Of a DNA stretch of 64,000 bases, positions 1 to 11,684 are shown one piece after another. The notes under the pieces were generated by a model. The model ran no database searches. It saw only the letters and a program-made list of their open reading frames with translations, and had not been told where the DNA came from. Position 1 is the stretch's first letter, and each line of letters opens with the position of its first letter. This DNA comes from Typhlomys cinereus (taxonomy: Eukaryota; Chordata; Mammalia; Rodentia; Platacanthomyidae). The position numbers and the translations under genes were made by a program. The stretch covers positions 2,600,786 through 2,664,785 of the forward strand of contig JALPQD010000303.1 of assembly GCA_023101885.1 (NCBI GenBank). The letters are read 5' to 3'.

Positions 1-211
1 CAAGACAGGTTCACAAAATCAGAGATTCTGCCTGCTTCAATTTGCCAAGTAGTCGAAACTATAGATATAGACTGTTATGCATGACTAGTTTTAGTGATTT
101 ATTATTTATAGAGTCAATAACAAACTCAATAGATAGATGTAGCTATATCTTATAAAATTATTCTTTCAATTGTACTATGGTGGAAAGCTCTTGAAATTCT
201 TTACCTTTCAG
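1..211 (+). other. End of intron 18
   Basis: AT-rich intron sequence running to a good acceptor: a pyrimidine-rich stretch (ttctttacctttcag) ends at 211. No repeat or other element is recognisable. Confidence 0.8.
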
Positions 212-349
212 CTTGCCAGTGTAATGGCCACAGCAAATGCATCAACCAGAGTATCTGTGAGAAATGTGAGAACCTGACCACAGGCAAGCACTGCGAGACC
301 TGTATCTCTGGTTTCTATGGCGATCCCACCAATGGAGGCAAATGTCAAC
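212..349 (+). CDS. Atrn: Attractin exon 19, laminin-type EGF module
   Basis: The exon runs from the AG at 210-211 to the donor GTAAGT at 350. It starts with the last two bases of a codon and ends with the first base of a Pro codon completed in the next exon. It encodes 45 whole residues with the cysteine spacing of a laminin EGF-like repeat: it opens C-Q-C-N-G-H, contains C-E-K-C, H-C-E-T-C and G-F-Y-G-D-P, and ends N-G-G-K-C-Q. Two N-glycosylation sequons are visible (N-Q-S and N-L-T). The module is extracellular in the stalk between the kelch/CUB/C-type lectin part and the membrane. The frame is open and the splice sites are canonical. Confidence 0.95.
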
Positions 350-954
350 GTAAGTTAAATTGGTCAGGTTTGGTAATTGCAAGTCAGGTAGCAAAATTGG
401 TGTTTGATTCTGCCTTTCTTAGGGAATCATGTCAGAACCTGAACTCTGTTAAAAGAGAGTTGTTACACTATTAGGTTAAAACAACAAACCAACAATGAGA
501 AAGGGTTAAGCCTTTAATCACATTTAGCAGTGATATAAGCAAGAGACCCAGATTAGAGCAAGTGCCAACTCATCCTGTTCAATTTTCCACCATGCAACAA
601 CAGCACATCAGCCAAAATCAAGTGGATCAGTGCTGGTGGGGTCATCTCACGCTTGGGAAAACTTATTCAGCAGCATTAGGGATGGGACTGAAGAAAGATC
701 GAGGACTGAGAGATCCTAGGCACCAAGTCAGTGAATAAAGCTTCTTCAGTGGAGCCCATCCTGGACTGTTCATCTGCCAGAAACTACAACTGTAACCAGC
801 CTGCTGTTAGGCTGCTGACCCTCTGCAGCCACCAGATAAAAATCATTCGAAATGACCTATGTTTTGAGGCAGGGTCTGTGATAGGTAAAGAAGACCTTGA
901 ATTCCTGATTCCCCTGTCTCTGTCTCCCAAATATGGGAAAAGGCTCTCCTCAGT

Positions 955-1229
955 ATTTCTTATATTTTAAAAAATTGTGTGTGTGTGTGTGTGTATCAAA
1001 GAGCATTGTATGTCCCTGTGGAAGACCAAGAGGACTTTGGGAATCATCCTTAATTGCTTCTACCTCCTTCTGCTTCACTCTGGGATGTCCCAGGCTCCGC
1101 CACCAGGATTGGAAGCGTAGGTCACTGCCATTTTCATCTGATATTTTTACATGGGACCTGGAATCCAAATTCAGGATCTTCTGCTTTGGAGGCAGAGTCT
1201 TAACCCCTGAGCCATCTCTGTAGCCCAGT
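955..1229 (-). repeat. Old B2-like tRNA-derived SINE
   Basis: On the minus strand it starts with a tRNA-like head (GGCTACAGAGATGGCTCAGG then GGTTAAGACTCTGCC), continues through a diverged box B and body, and ends in a (CA)n tract (at 978-993 on the + strand). It is about 275 bp. Lost CpGs and many changes from the young copies show it is an older subfamily. Confidence 0.8.
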
Positions 1230-1611
1230 CGCTAGATTCTTTACAGTGGCTCGTAACTGATCTCAGGTCAGCCAAAAGAAATAGTGGCTTAGCTGCATAT
1301 CCCTAAGCCTCTCAGGTGTAGTTGTTGAGGTTAAAACAGAACAGAGCTTGACCTATCGTCAACATTCAATAAATGTGACTATTACTCTTCTGAATGTCAT
1401 TTCCCACTATTTTTAAGCAAAATTTCTTACTTAAGTCATAAAATATTTCAGTAAAAATATTTTACCATGCTTTATGAACATGCTGGGGATGGCAGGCAGA
1501 GACACAGCTTCACAAAGTTGGCCCCCAGCCTGAGGAATTCCCTTGTCTTTTAAGACTTCAACTCTGGTAATATTGAATCCTTGCTTTTGACACAGAAAAA
1601 AAATTTAGACC

Positions 1612-1705
1612 AGTACAAAACAGCGTTGGGGTTTACTAATGATACTTTAGGGATAAGTTGTCTAGCATGTAAGAAACTCTGGGTTCAAGCCCTAGTATTG
1701 CACAA
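1612..1705 (+). repeat. ID-like SINE remnant
   Basis: Resembles a decayed ID element: a tRNA-Ala-like order with TAGGGATAAGTTGTCTAGCATG and then GGGTTCAAGCCCTAGTATTG, the latter matching a box B region. Confidence 0.5.
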
Positions 1706-1724
1706 ACTGTTTCAACTATTCTGG

Positions 1725-1763
<39 letters not shown>

Positions 1764-1864
1764 AAAAGTTTTATTACTGAGTATAGGAATCAAAATAGCA
1801 AAAACAAACTATATAAAACTCGATAAAAAGTGCTATACTTCTGTGATACAAAAGCAAAAGAGGG

Positions 1865-2235
1865 ATATTCTATTGAGATAAGGATGTCATGCTACTGGAT
1901 CACAGGCACTAGGATCCTTAGAGGCAAGGGATTAACAATCACAATAGTGTTCCCATACTAAAAGGGAGCACAAGAAAGGGCTCTAGGCAATGCTACTGAG
2001 TCTTTCCTTAACACCTCATTAGAGTGGAGGACAGAGGGAAATTTGACATTCATACTAAAGGATGCTCCAGGGATTCGGCGGGGGAAGAGGGGGCACAGAA
2101 GAAAGGGAGGGAGGGGAGTTAAAGGAAGGGGAAAAGTGGGGGAGGGAGCAAGGGAGACCAGGGAGGGGTTGAGGGAGGGAGGGGAATCATGCTACTCTTA
2201 AGAAGCAGAATGGTTCTTTAATGTAGTAAATCTGT
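1865..2235 (+). mobile_element. Old L1 3' UTR fragment, sense
   Basis: Aligns by eye with the L1 3' UTR seen at 31609-32108: the same order of AAGGCACCAAGATCCTT-like sequence, GTGTTCCCATACT, GGAGCACAAGAAAGGG and a G-rich polypurine tract (about 2078-2190). Strongly diverged. Confidence 0.75.
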
Positions 2236-4165
2236 ATCGTGTCTGTGTTGTGTGGGTTCAGTTACTCTGTTTGTATTTGATACATTGTATATTGATTTAT
2301 TACTACAAAACCAGCCGGAATATGGCCTGCACAAACCAAGGGTGTATACAAGATGGAAGTGACCTCTAGGCAATCACTGGGTCATCCTTCAACTCTGCTG
2401 ACTGTCCACACTTGGGGAGAACTTAAAGGTTCAAGTTGAAAAGCCCAAACGGGGCTGCTTTTCCAGGAATCCTGTTTTCTTCAAACAGAATCCTGTGGTT
2501 ATTTGTCTTAACATTTATAACCAAATGAAGTGGGGGTAAACAGGCTGTGGTCTGCTGGTTCCCCCAACTTCATCTATGAGCAGCCTCACAGCAGCTGTTC
2601 ACAACGGTGAAACAAGAACCTGACTGTCTCTCAGGGTAGGCTATTTTAGACTCTGTTTTTTTTTTTTTTAAAAAGAGACTCTTCAGTTAGACTTAAAGAA
2701 AGTTAAGGAAAAGAAAGGCCCACAGAAAGATAGACCCAAGAGCACTGAAGGTCTCTAAGAGAGTTGTACTTGCTGATAAGGTTCACCTGTAGATGACAGG
2801 GTGTCTGGAAAGTAAGATGTCTTTCCTTTGTAGTAAACAAATGAATATAATAATCTTATTTGGGATTCCTAGAGAATATCCTTATCTATTAGGGACCTGT
2901 ACTCAGAGAGAAAAGACTCTAGTAGAGGAGTGAGGCCTTACTTATATTGCATTTAGGACTAACCTTGGCTCATTGTCATTTGGACATAAAATATCTACAT
3001 ATGAAAGAAAGAAATATCTTTATATCAGCAGTCTTCACAGCAAATGTTAATTATTCTCAAATTCTTCCTTTTCAACTGATGAGAAACCTCATATCAGGCT
3101 TTGAGCTAAGGATCTCCTCTCCCTTCTCATGCCTCTGTGATTTTCCTGTCTTTTCATCCTGCCTCAGATATTTCATCTATTAGGTAGTTATCAGAACATC
3201 TACTGTTACTGAGCAGTAAGAATTCAAGACTTGGTACTGACAGCTACTCAAGAGCTCTAGGCATCTTTATCATTCCCAAGATCAAGTAATGTGCTCAAGG
3301 TCTCATAGTGAAATGTAATTAACCTGAGAACCATATCTATTATATGCTCATTTTAACAAGTAGTCTGGTGGTTTCTCCATGGCCACCTCCATGTTTGTAA
3401 CTGCCATCTAGAATAATCATGTTTTTCTCTGTGATATCTGTATAGTTATGGTTGACTAGAATTTAGACATTGCTTTTCAGAGTCTTGATTCCCAATGTAA
3501 AACAGATTTTCAATGCAATTGGCAAGAGTATGTTAAATATTGACATAGCTTTAAAAAACTAAAAATAATTTTAAAAAAGTAACACCAGATCTTCAATGCT
3601 TTCCTTTTATAATGTATTTAGTCAAGAATAATAACTTTGCTGAATTAAATATTTTAGTTATGATCTATGTGTCATCTCCTGTGATCTTCATAAGCCCTAT
3701 GAGATAGATACTTTTATTATTCAAATCATATAGAAGAAATGGCAATTCAGAAAAGTTACTATAACATGCGTAGAATTACAGAAGAGCTTGGAAGATACTG
3801 AATTCAAATGCAAGCAAATTGACTTAAAGCCTGATTTTCAGTAATACAATGCTCCAACTCCACACTCAGCAGTGGCAGAGTTGAATACTTTTGTTTCTGA
3901 CTATAGCATGCATTCTAATCATCACTTCATTGCTCTTTTTTAAAGGTTTCTTTGAGTGGCTTTATTTTTTGCTGCTAGGAATTTTTTTAAGGAACACCTT
4001 TCTGCAACTTTAATGCCTTTTATTTATTCACAGAAAAACAAAGTCTAAAGTGAAAGGTATTGACTTTGACTTACTTCAGCTGGACTGCCAAACATGTTAG
4101 AGCCTGTATTTGAATGTTAGATGAAGAGTCATGAAGACCATAGGAGGAAAATGGGAGCAGGCCAC

Positions 4166-4450
4166 CCCCAAACTGAGGGTCATTGACAGCAATTCTTTAA
4201 TGGCTCTTTCATTCACTTTCTTTTAATGTTTGAGTAATGCTGACATTTTATGGCTTGTTCATTTGAATTAGTCATGTTAATTTCATCACTACTCAATTTT
4301 TATGATATCAGGAGATTGCACTCTTCCCTAAAGGATAGAATTGGAAGAGTTGGTGTTCCAATGATGGTATTTATTTGACATTTTGATCATCTGATTGTAG
4401 AGATGATCCTCTTACTTTTAATCCATCCTTTTCTGTTTTAGCACTTTCTG
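4166..4450 (+). repeat. Local direct duplication, copy 1 (upstream of exon 20)
   Basis: A block beginning CAAACTGAGGGTCATT and ending near GATGATCCTCTTAC is repeated in the same orientation at 5217-5495, about 1050 bp downstream. The copies match at most positions, with scattered substitutions and small indels, but their flanks differ. Exon 20 lies between them and is not duplicated. Confidence 0.85.
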
Positions 4451-4967
4451 TAACAGCAAAGGAGAAGGCAGAGCAGGTGCTGTAGGGCCTTCGAAATGCT
4501 CATTTTGACAGAAGAATCCTTCCAGAACATCTGTGAAAATGATTCAAACTCTGACCCCTATAGAGAAGATCCCTTAGCTGAATCAGAGGGCATCTAATCA
4601 GCCTTTTCTCAGAGGCATTCAAAAGTCAGATTGTCTCTACAGGGCAAGGACCCAGTACCTGGAATATTAGAAATGTTTCTTTAGCATTTATTGAACAAAT
4701 TAAAGAAACATAATACTGAAAGAGTCTGTCAAAAAATAGCAGCAGAAATCAGTTTTACCTTCCCTTTGATATATCCATTCTTTTAATGTTACCTTTGTAT
4801 TATTAGAATTAAATCATTAGCTGAAAAATCATGAATCTTACCCAGTGACTACTGCTTTGGTTTTCTGTCTTTCCCACTAAACCCAACTCAGACAAAATTA
4901 TTTGTCTTGAGAAAGTGGTAATAATCAGTTAAGCCACTTGTAAAAAGACATTTTCTTTTGTCTCTAG

Positions 4968-5061
4968 CTTGCAAGTGCAATGGGCATGCATCGCTGTGCA
5001 ATACCAACACAGGCAAGTGCTTCTGCACCACCAAGGGTGTCAAGGGAGACGAGTGCCAATT
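4968..5061 (+). CDS. Atrn: Attractin exon 20, laminin-type EGF module (continued)
   Basis: Acceptor TCTCTAG at 4961-4967, donor GTAAGT at 5062. The first two bases complete a Pro codon and the last two begin a Leu codon. Thirty whole codons read C-K-C-N-G-H-A-S-L-C through to G-D-E-C-Q, with six cysteines in laminin EGF spacing, directly continuing exon 19. The frame is open with no sign of decay. It is flanked on both sides by copies of a duplicated intronic block. Confidence 0.95.
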
Positions 5062-5216
5062 GTAAGTACCATATTCTGTGCCACCATGGGGGGACCAGAG
5101 ATATGAAACTGTATGAATCCTGAGAGTTACCTCCTTCCCTGTACTTGCTTACTATGGGTTCCCAGGGATCCATTGGTTAGATTAGTTTGAAAGTTTGCTC
5201 TTTTTGCTTTAGACAG

Positions 5217-5495
5217 CCCCCAAACTGAGGGTCATTAGCAGCAATTCTTTAATGGCTCTTTCATTCACTTTCTTTTAATGTTTGGATAATTCTGATGTTT
5301 TGTGACTTGTTAATTTGAATTCATCATTTAATTTCATCTACTATTCAATTTTTGTGATGTCAGGAGATTGCACCTTTCTCTAATGAATAGAATCGGAAGA
5401 ACTGGTGCCAGAAATGATATTTATTTGACATTTTGATTGTTAGTGGGGATGATCCTCTTGCCTTTAACTTCATGTACCTTTGTTCTGACACTTTC
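5217..5495 (+). repeat. Local direct duplication, copy 2 (downstream of exon 20)
   Basis: Second copy of the block at 4166-4450. Shared landmarks are GGGTCATTNNCAGCAATTC, TTCATTCACTTTCTTTTAAT, AGGAGATTGCAC and TATTTATTTGACATTTTGAT. It lies 156 bp after exon 20. Confidence 0.85.
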
Positions 5496-5989
5496 TTTGG
5501 TGAATGTATTTAACATCTAGAGGAAGATTTTTTTTTTTTAATGGCCTGGTGTTCAAGGACTCAGATTTAGCACAGGCAGACCTGGGATTTACAACCTTCT
5601 CTGCTTCCACTGAGTCTGTTTTCTCATTCATCTGTAAGGGATCTAGCAATAATTAATTTTAGTATCCCAGTGTGTTGAAATAAGAGGTCACCTAGTTAAC
5701 ATATGCCTGTCTGCATCACTGGGAACCTTACTGTGAAACATATGCATTTTACTCATTCTCAAGAAGAGACTTAGAATATATGAAAATATTGAGTTATACA
5801 AGCGGATACATTATTGGTAATTTTGATTTTCTTTAAGAACAATAATAATAGCAGTCAGCAGTTGAGACATTCACAGCAGGGCAATGGTCTATGTATACTT
5901 TATAGTTTATTTTATTGTATAGGGTTACAAGTTTTCATGCTACCCTAAAGCAAATATGTGAAGGAAAGTCTGATTAAAGATAAGATTTA

Positions 5990-7835
5990 ATTTTAGTTCA
6001 AGTACCTGTAAACACAATAGTGAGAAAATGGAATCAGCCAACATACCCATCAATAGAGGAATGGATAATGAAAATGTGGTAAAGCTACACAGAAAGGATG
6101 AGATTATGGAATTTGCTGGTAAATGGATGGAACTGGGAAATTTAATATTGAGTGAGATATATTAGACACAGAAAGTTAAGCACCACATGTTGTCTCTTAT
6201 ATGGGAATGTTAGCACTGATAACCTTGTCAATGTATCTGGATTGGAATCACTGTAAGAACTAGAAAACTTGAAAGGGATCAATGAGTGGGAAGGTGGGAA
6301 AGGTGAAACCTTTTAAAGGGGAGATTTAGGACACCGTGACAAGTAGAGTGAGGGAGGGAATAAGTGAGAAAAATACATAGTGGGGAATGAGGAGATGAGA
6401 GATAGGAGGGACAGAGGGACTTATTAAAAAAAAAAAAAAACTCTAAGATTGTGGGATGTAAACCCAAAAGAACCTCTTATGCTAGTAATATGTCCCAAAA
6501 AAGTCTTTAAAAAAAAGGAATAAGAATGAGCAGTCCTTATGAAGAGGAGCATAGAATGAGGAAAATTGGGTAGGGGTGGGGACCCTGAACTAATCCACTT
6601 AGAACCAAATGACAAAAATTTACTAGAAGTAACAGAGATATGACATTTCTTGACAAAATGTTGGTCATAGAAGTCTCAAAGACCCTCAGACATTATAGGC
6701 TTTTGGTTGCTCTTCAAAAAACTGTCAGTAAGACCTTATAACTGAAGATGCAACACATATGGATCACAGAATGTGGGCAAAATACATCAACTAGAACTGG
6801 TTTGAGAACTTCCTTCTTGCTGGATAACTTACATAGTACCAAGGAATACTGGGGGAGAGAAATAATCACAGGCCTCATCAACTCATGAGATCTGTAAGTT
6901 GCAATAAAAATCACCATGGCAACAGGTGGCCATCAGTGTAATAGTGGCATGAGTGTCAAGAAGACAACCAACAGCTTTCTGATTGAACTCAAAACCTGCT
7001 TGTCAGAATGGAACACATTCCTGTTATTGTTAATAACTGTTAATGTTAACTAAAAAGGGAAGGAAATAGATCAATAGGGAAAAGCAATCAATGAACCTAT
7101 AGGAAGACAGTACACCAAACTGCTCTGTAAATAGCTGCTATTATACCCACAGATTGGAAGAACACTTAACACTCAGCCTAAAAATCTTCTGCAACAGAAG
7201 TAGAGGATCTCAACATCCTGACAAGATGCAGCCTAGAGCAGTACAACAGTGAAGTGGAGAGCAAGGGCCAGTCATAATGCAGTGTATCACCAACCTAGCA
7301 AGGTTCACCCAGAATCAGGCCAACATAATCTCCCCCATCTCAAGGCTTTGAGAACCTCGCAGAAGAGGGGGCAGTGAGATTGTAAGAGTCTAAAGACGGG
7401 AAGGTTCACTGTTGGATAAAACATCCCATTCAAGGCAGAACTGCTGCATCCAGGAACTTACTGCAGTGAGACTTACCCTTAGCAGACCTGAATAATGACT
7501 GACATACCGACATGCCCCCATAGACTATAAAGGAACTCAAGAGAGATAAGAACATACAGTGGGACTCTTGGAGACTAAAGTTGGATGAATGAAGGGAAAT
7601 GCTCCTATCAGTGGGGTGGCCCGAAGAGAGGCAACTTTGTATGCCACAAGAAGCCTGAACCCCAACAAGAGTAGATAAGCTACAGAAAACCCTGAGGTCA
7701 ATAGAAACAGACAGGAGTGTGGGAGGGAGTGGGATGGATTGATGAAGGGAAGGAAGGGGAATGGGAGGGAGGGAGATTGAGGGAAGCAGGGATGAGTATT
7801 CAATATGCTTATAAAACTAGAAAAATTAAATAAAA
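5990..7835 (+). mobile_element. Old L1, ORF2 C-terminus plus long 3' UTR, sense
   Basis: The first 250 bp correspond to the end of L1 ORF2: conceptual fragments such as P-I-N-R-G-M-D, E-F-A-G-K-W-M and L-S-E match the C-terminal region of the intact frame at 35155-36123, but with frame damage. A long 3' UTR with a GGGAGGGAG-type purine tract (7715-7790) and an A-rich end (about 7815-7850) follows. 5'-truncated and inactive. Confidence 0.75.
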
Positions 7836-8209
7836 AAATTTTGAAAAGTGCCTTTTTTTTAACTTAAAAAATATGATAGGACAATATTAACTACCCTTGT
7901 CCTCTGCTCTGTTAAGAGATACGGCAAAAACCTGAGGTAGCAGACTTTTTAGTTCTCAAGAGATTGTTGCTATAAGCAAGAGCCACAATCACCTTGGACA
8001 TAATGGGAAATGCCTCACCTTCTTCTCTTAGACTTCAGTGTTATCATAATTGCCTAAGTATCTTTGAGAATGGGAGGCTGACTTTCACTGACATTCTAAC
8101 ACATCATTGGGGAGATTAATCATTCTTTTTAATTAGAACTATTTTTTATTCAGACTGGACAACAATTATTAAAGAGAACTCTTTTTGTTAAGTTCTTGGT
8201 ATTTAGTTT

Positions 8210-8252
8210 TCTCTTGTTCATATTTTTTAATTTTTTTTATTATTTATTCAAT

Positions 8253-8283
<31 letters not shown>

Positions 8284-8513
8284 AGAACCACAGGCGAATT
8301 CGGGAACCACCATGGACCGCCTCCACCTCCTTCTTGTTTACTCTGCCCTGGGATTCACAGGCTCTGCCCTACCAGGCCCAGAAACACAGGCCGCCCCCGC
8401 TTCCGCCCAGCGTCTATACGTGGGGTCTAGGATCTGAACTCAGTTCCTTCCACCTGCAAGCAGAGGCTTAACCCCTGAGCCACCTCTCCAGCCCCCTCTC
8501 TTGTTCATATTTT
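8210..8513 (-). mobile_element. Young B2-like SINE with 17-bp target duplication
   Basis: The insert (8227-8496) is flanked by identical copies of TCTCTTGTTCATATTTT at 8210-8226 and 8497-8513. On the minus strand it has a tRNA-like head (box A TGGCTCAGGGG, box B-like region), a CpG-rich body, a (CA)n tract and a tail with AATAAATAATAAAAAA. High similarity to the other young copies and the perfect target duplication mark a recent L1-driven insertion. Confidence 0.92.
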
Positions 8514-8877
8514 AAGAATAGGATCAATTTACACAGAGAGAGTGAAAAATGTATGTTTGGAAAATATTTTAACTATTTTAAAAAGAATATATAGGTCACA
8601 TAATAGTGAAAATGTGCTGATTTTACTTATTTTAAATAGAGTCTAGATATAGTTTGTGTTCTTTCTCAAATCTTTAAGTGTTGTTTTTATATATTATATA
8701 TTTTATATTTTATATATTAGTATTAACTGTTAAACAGGCTGCAGGAAAATTCATGTAAACTGTTTAGTCCATTTGATCTGAATAATGGTGTAGTTTATAC
8801 AAAAGGATCTGCTTGATGTTAAAATTGATATGCTTTTTTTTTATATCAATAGAAGTAATTTCATTGTTTTCTCCTAG

Positions 8878-8930
8878 ATGTGAGGTAGAGAATCGATACC
8901 AGGGAAACCCACTCAAAGGAACATGTTACT
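8878..8930 (+). CDS. Atrn: Attractin exon 21
   Basis: A short 53-bp exon between acceptor CTCCTAG (ends 8877) and donor GTAAGT (8931). The first base completes a Leu codon, 17 whole codons follow (C-E-V-E-N-R-Y-Q-G-N-P-L-K-G-T-C-Y), and the last base begins a Tyr codon. It closes the laminin EGF series with its final cysteines and leads into the membrane-proximal region. Confidence 0.94.
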
Positions 8931-9315
8931 GTAAGTGTTTTTGTAATTTATTTTCAGAAGCAGTGTAGTTCACAGCAGAACTACCTTGTTTTCTTTAACA
9001 TGGTTTGAGAATGGTAAGTGCTTAAGAAATACAGCAAGCACCCATAGAAGTGTTTCTTGACTTGACAAACACTGTTTTAAATATAGTTGTGGTTTCTGTT
9101 ATTGTGTCCATAGTAGTTAACAGTTGACAGTACAGGTATATGCCTTTCTGACCTTATTTTTTCCATTTTCTTAAACCTGACTTCATTTGCCATTATCTAG
9201 CTGAGGTCGTTGTATATATCAAAATATATATTGGTAACAGAATTCCTAAAATAAATATGAAGTTTTTAATCATATTTTTAGGAACAAATTATAAAATGAA
9301 GTACTACATGTCATA

Positions 9316-9745
9316 GTTAGACACAGGTGTCAATTTGACAGTTGAGAATTTGAGTTCTGGGCACCTTTGTAGAGAATTTGTGGCTGAATTAAGTCCAGAG
9401 CAAATCTGCAGGAGATTGTCTAACTGATGGGGAAGGCCCAGCCCATGACGGGTGGATTAGGCCCTGGAATAAAATACAGAGAGCTAGTTGAGAGAATCAG
9501 CATCCTCGTGTACACTTGGCCAGACATGCTAGTCTGGCAAGTAAGGATTGTCCCTTTCTCAGCCGCTATGTAGAAATGGTGTGGCCAGTTCCCTTGGCTC
9601 TAGTGTTGGTGTAGGCTCTCCTGCTAAGATGGACAAACAGCTGTAACCAGGAGTCATAAGAGAAAACAAACCCCTTGTTCCCTTAAGCTGTTTGATGGTG
9701 ATTTGTCAGCAGCCATGCAGGCTGACTGCTACACTACATGACATT
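9316..9745 (+). mobile_element. R1-family interspersed repeat, possibly a hAT-type nonautonomous element
   Basis: Member of a family seen at least four times here (9316, 12485 inverted, 24000, 29560). All share GTGTCAANTTGACAGTTG, GGAGATTGTCTA, GGCCCAGCCCATG and TGGCCAGACATGCTAGTCTGG. The GTCAACTTGACA motif is a short palindrome. The style resembles rodent URR1/hAT-Charlie elements, but I could not verify the name. Confidence 0.6.
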
Positions 9746-9944
9746 CTTGTAGCGACAGGTGAATCTGGCAAGCTATCTAGATTTATAAATAAGTATATTT
9801 TCTACCTGTATGAGAGGATCTATATAGTAGGTGATATTATGGAACCACAGAAGTAGATAATGTTTGGCATATTCATTGTAATGATACATTTGCAGACGAA
9901 ACAGGAGACAGACTTCTTGACTTTAGATAGGGAAGAGTTTCTTT

Positions 9945-10192
9945 TTTTCTTCTTTGCCTGTGTTTGCAAAAGGGCATTTGAGTGTGTGTGCCTGTGGAGG
10001 CCCAAACATCCTGGATTACTCTACCTCCTTATTGCTTTTCTTTGGGTTTCTGAGGCTTTGCCTTCCAAGGTTGTATTTATAGGCTGCTGCCATATCTTCC
10101 TGGCGTTTTTATTTGGGATCTAAGGGTGTGAACTCAGTCTATTTGTTTGAGGCAAAAGCTTTAACCCCTGAACCATCTTTTTAACGCCCCAG
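9945..10192 (-). repeat. Old B2-like SINE
   Basis: Minus-strand head GGTTCAGGGGTTAAAGC (10150-10175 on the + strand) and a diverged body (CCTGTGGAGGCCCAAACATC on the + strand). Strongly mutated. Confidence 0.65.
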
Positions 10193-10305
10193 GGAGGAGT
10201 TTTTTAATGTATGATTTTCCACATTGACCTGGAAGTCATGATCCTCCTGTCTCAGCATACTCAGTATTAAGGATTGAAGGCTTGTGTCACAAGACCCAGT
10301 GAGTT

Positions 10306-10372
10306 CTTAGATATGATTCTTTTTTTTTTAATTTTTATTTATTCAATTGTGCGTATATGCGTATGTGCGTGT

Positions 10373-10436
<64 letters not shown>

Positions 10437-10661
10437 ACCATGGACGAATTCGGGAACCACCATGGACCGGCTCCACCTCTTCCTTGTTTACTCTGCCCCG
10501 GGATTCACAGGCTCCGCCCTACCAGGACCAGAAATTCAGGCCGACCCCACTTTCACTGGCGTCTATACATGGGGTCTAGGATCTGAATTCAGGACCTTCC
10601 GCCTGCAAGACAGAGGCTTAACCCCTAAGCCACTTCTCCAGCCCCCTTAGATATGATTCTT
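10306..10661 (-). mobile_element. Young B2-like SINE with 16-bp target duplication
   Basis: Insert 10322-10645 lies between exact copies of CTTAGATATGATTCTT (10306-10321 and 10646-10661). It has the standard CpG-rich body and a long uninterrupted (GT)n tract (10378-10433 on the + strand, 28 dinucleotides), a source of polymorphism. Confidence 0.92.
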
Positions 10662-10709
10662 AAAGATAAAGAAAATGTTGATGAATTAACTTTATTAAAA
10701 TTTAAAATA

Positions 10710-10780
10710 TTTGGGCTGAGAATGCAGTTCAGTGGTAGAGCAGAAGGTCCTGGATTCAATTTCCAGTATCAGAAACAATT
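10710..10780 (+). repeat. ID-like SINE
   Basis: GGGCTGAGAATGCAGTTCAG then TGGTAGAGCAGAAGGTCCTG and GGATTCAATTTCCAGTATC: tRNA-Ala-like ID order, followed by an A/T-rich tail. Confidence 0.6.
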
Positions 10781-11684
10781 TTTTTTTTAATTAAGGCTAT
10801 GAAATGACTTAGTGGTTTTACTAAACAAGCGAAAGGGAATTTTTTTGTTTTTTTTTTTTTGATCTCTAGGTATTAGAAAAGATGACAGGAAAAAGAAGGA
10901 ACATAAACCTGGGGTACAACCACAAAGACTGAAGTTCATTCCAAACTCCAGCAAGGGAGTAGCAGTTTTCCTGCTGGAAATCACTATGTACTTGAGGCTG
11001 GGGGTGTAGGGTTTTTAAGGGTTACGGCACTGCAAAGCGGGTGGGGGGTGGAATTTCACAGTTTCTCCAGTTTGTTTGCTCCCTCTTACCAGTTTCCTTG
11101 GGATGAACGACATTGGTCAATTTATCTATTTTCTTTATCAGATTCTGCTAACATTTGTCCAATGAGGCAGTTTAGTTTTTGTCTCTGGTTTGTGGTTTTG
11201 TGGTTTCTGGCCCATCATCAGGTTTATTTAAATGCTGGGTGATTGTAAAGGCCTCCTGTAATTCTAGTCTCAGAAGTCAGAAACAGAATTCTGAGAGCAA
11301 TCTGGCTGGACAGACTAGGCCTGTCAGTGAATTAGGTGTGATTAGAAACCCTGTCTGGGTGCTAACTGGATAGATCAGCTGCTTCTTCTTCCTTCTGCTC
11401 TGTTCCTTCTTCTGTTTCTTTCTGCCTTTTCCCTCCTTCTCACCTTTCTTCCCTCTGTCTCTCAAATAAGTAGTTTTTTTTAAAAAAGAAACTCGTCTAA
11501 AAAAAGATGGAGGAGTGATGGAAGATGATTCCAGACAACAACTTCAAGCTTCACACATACATGAATGTGCGCCACATGTACATATGCACCTGTATACACG
11601 GAAACATACATATGTGCATCTACACCCTACATGCGTGTGCACACACACACCACAAAACTAATTCCATGGTTTAAAAGAAGCAAA

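Larger units (their letters stand above)
350..4967 (+). other. Intron 19
   Basis: Contains an old B2-like SINE (955-1229), a (GT)n tract (1731-1761), an ID-like fragment (about 1612-1705), an old L1 3' end (about 1865-2235) and the first copy of a duplicated block (4166-4450). In 360-950, 2240-4160 and 4450-4967 I see only unique-looking AT-rich intron sequence. Confidence 0.7.
5062..8877 (+). other. Intron 20
   Basis: Contains the second duplicated block (5217-5495), an old sense L1 (about 5990-7835) and a young SINE with target duplication (8210-8513). I recognise nothing in 5500-5985, 7840-8205 or 8515-8877. Confidence 0.7.

Noticed and set aside
8252..8437. Repeated predicted proteins with the same sequence theme (also near 10378, 11820, 22360, 42918 and 43929)
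   Set aside because: They are conceptual translations of the young SINE body and of (GT)n tracts. The SINE is noncoding and its copies are scattered on both strands.
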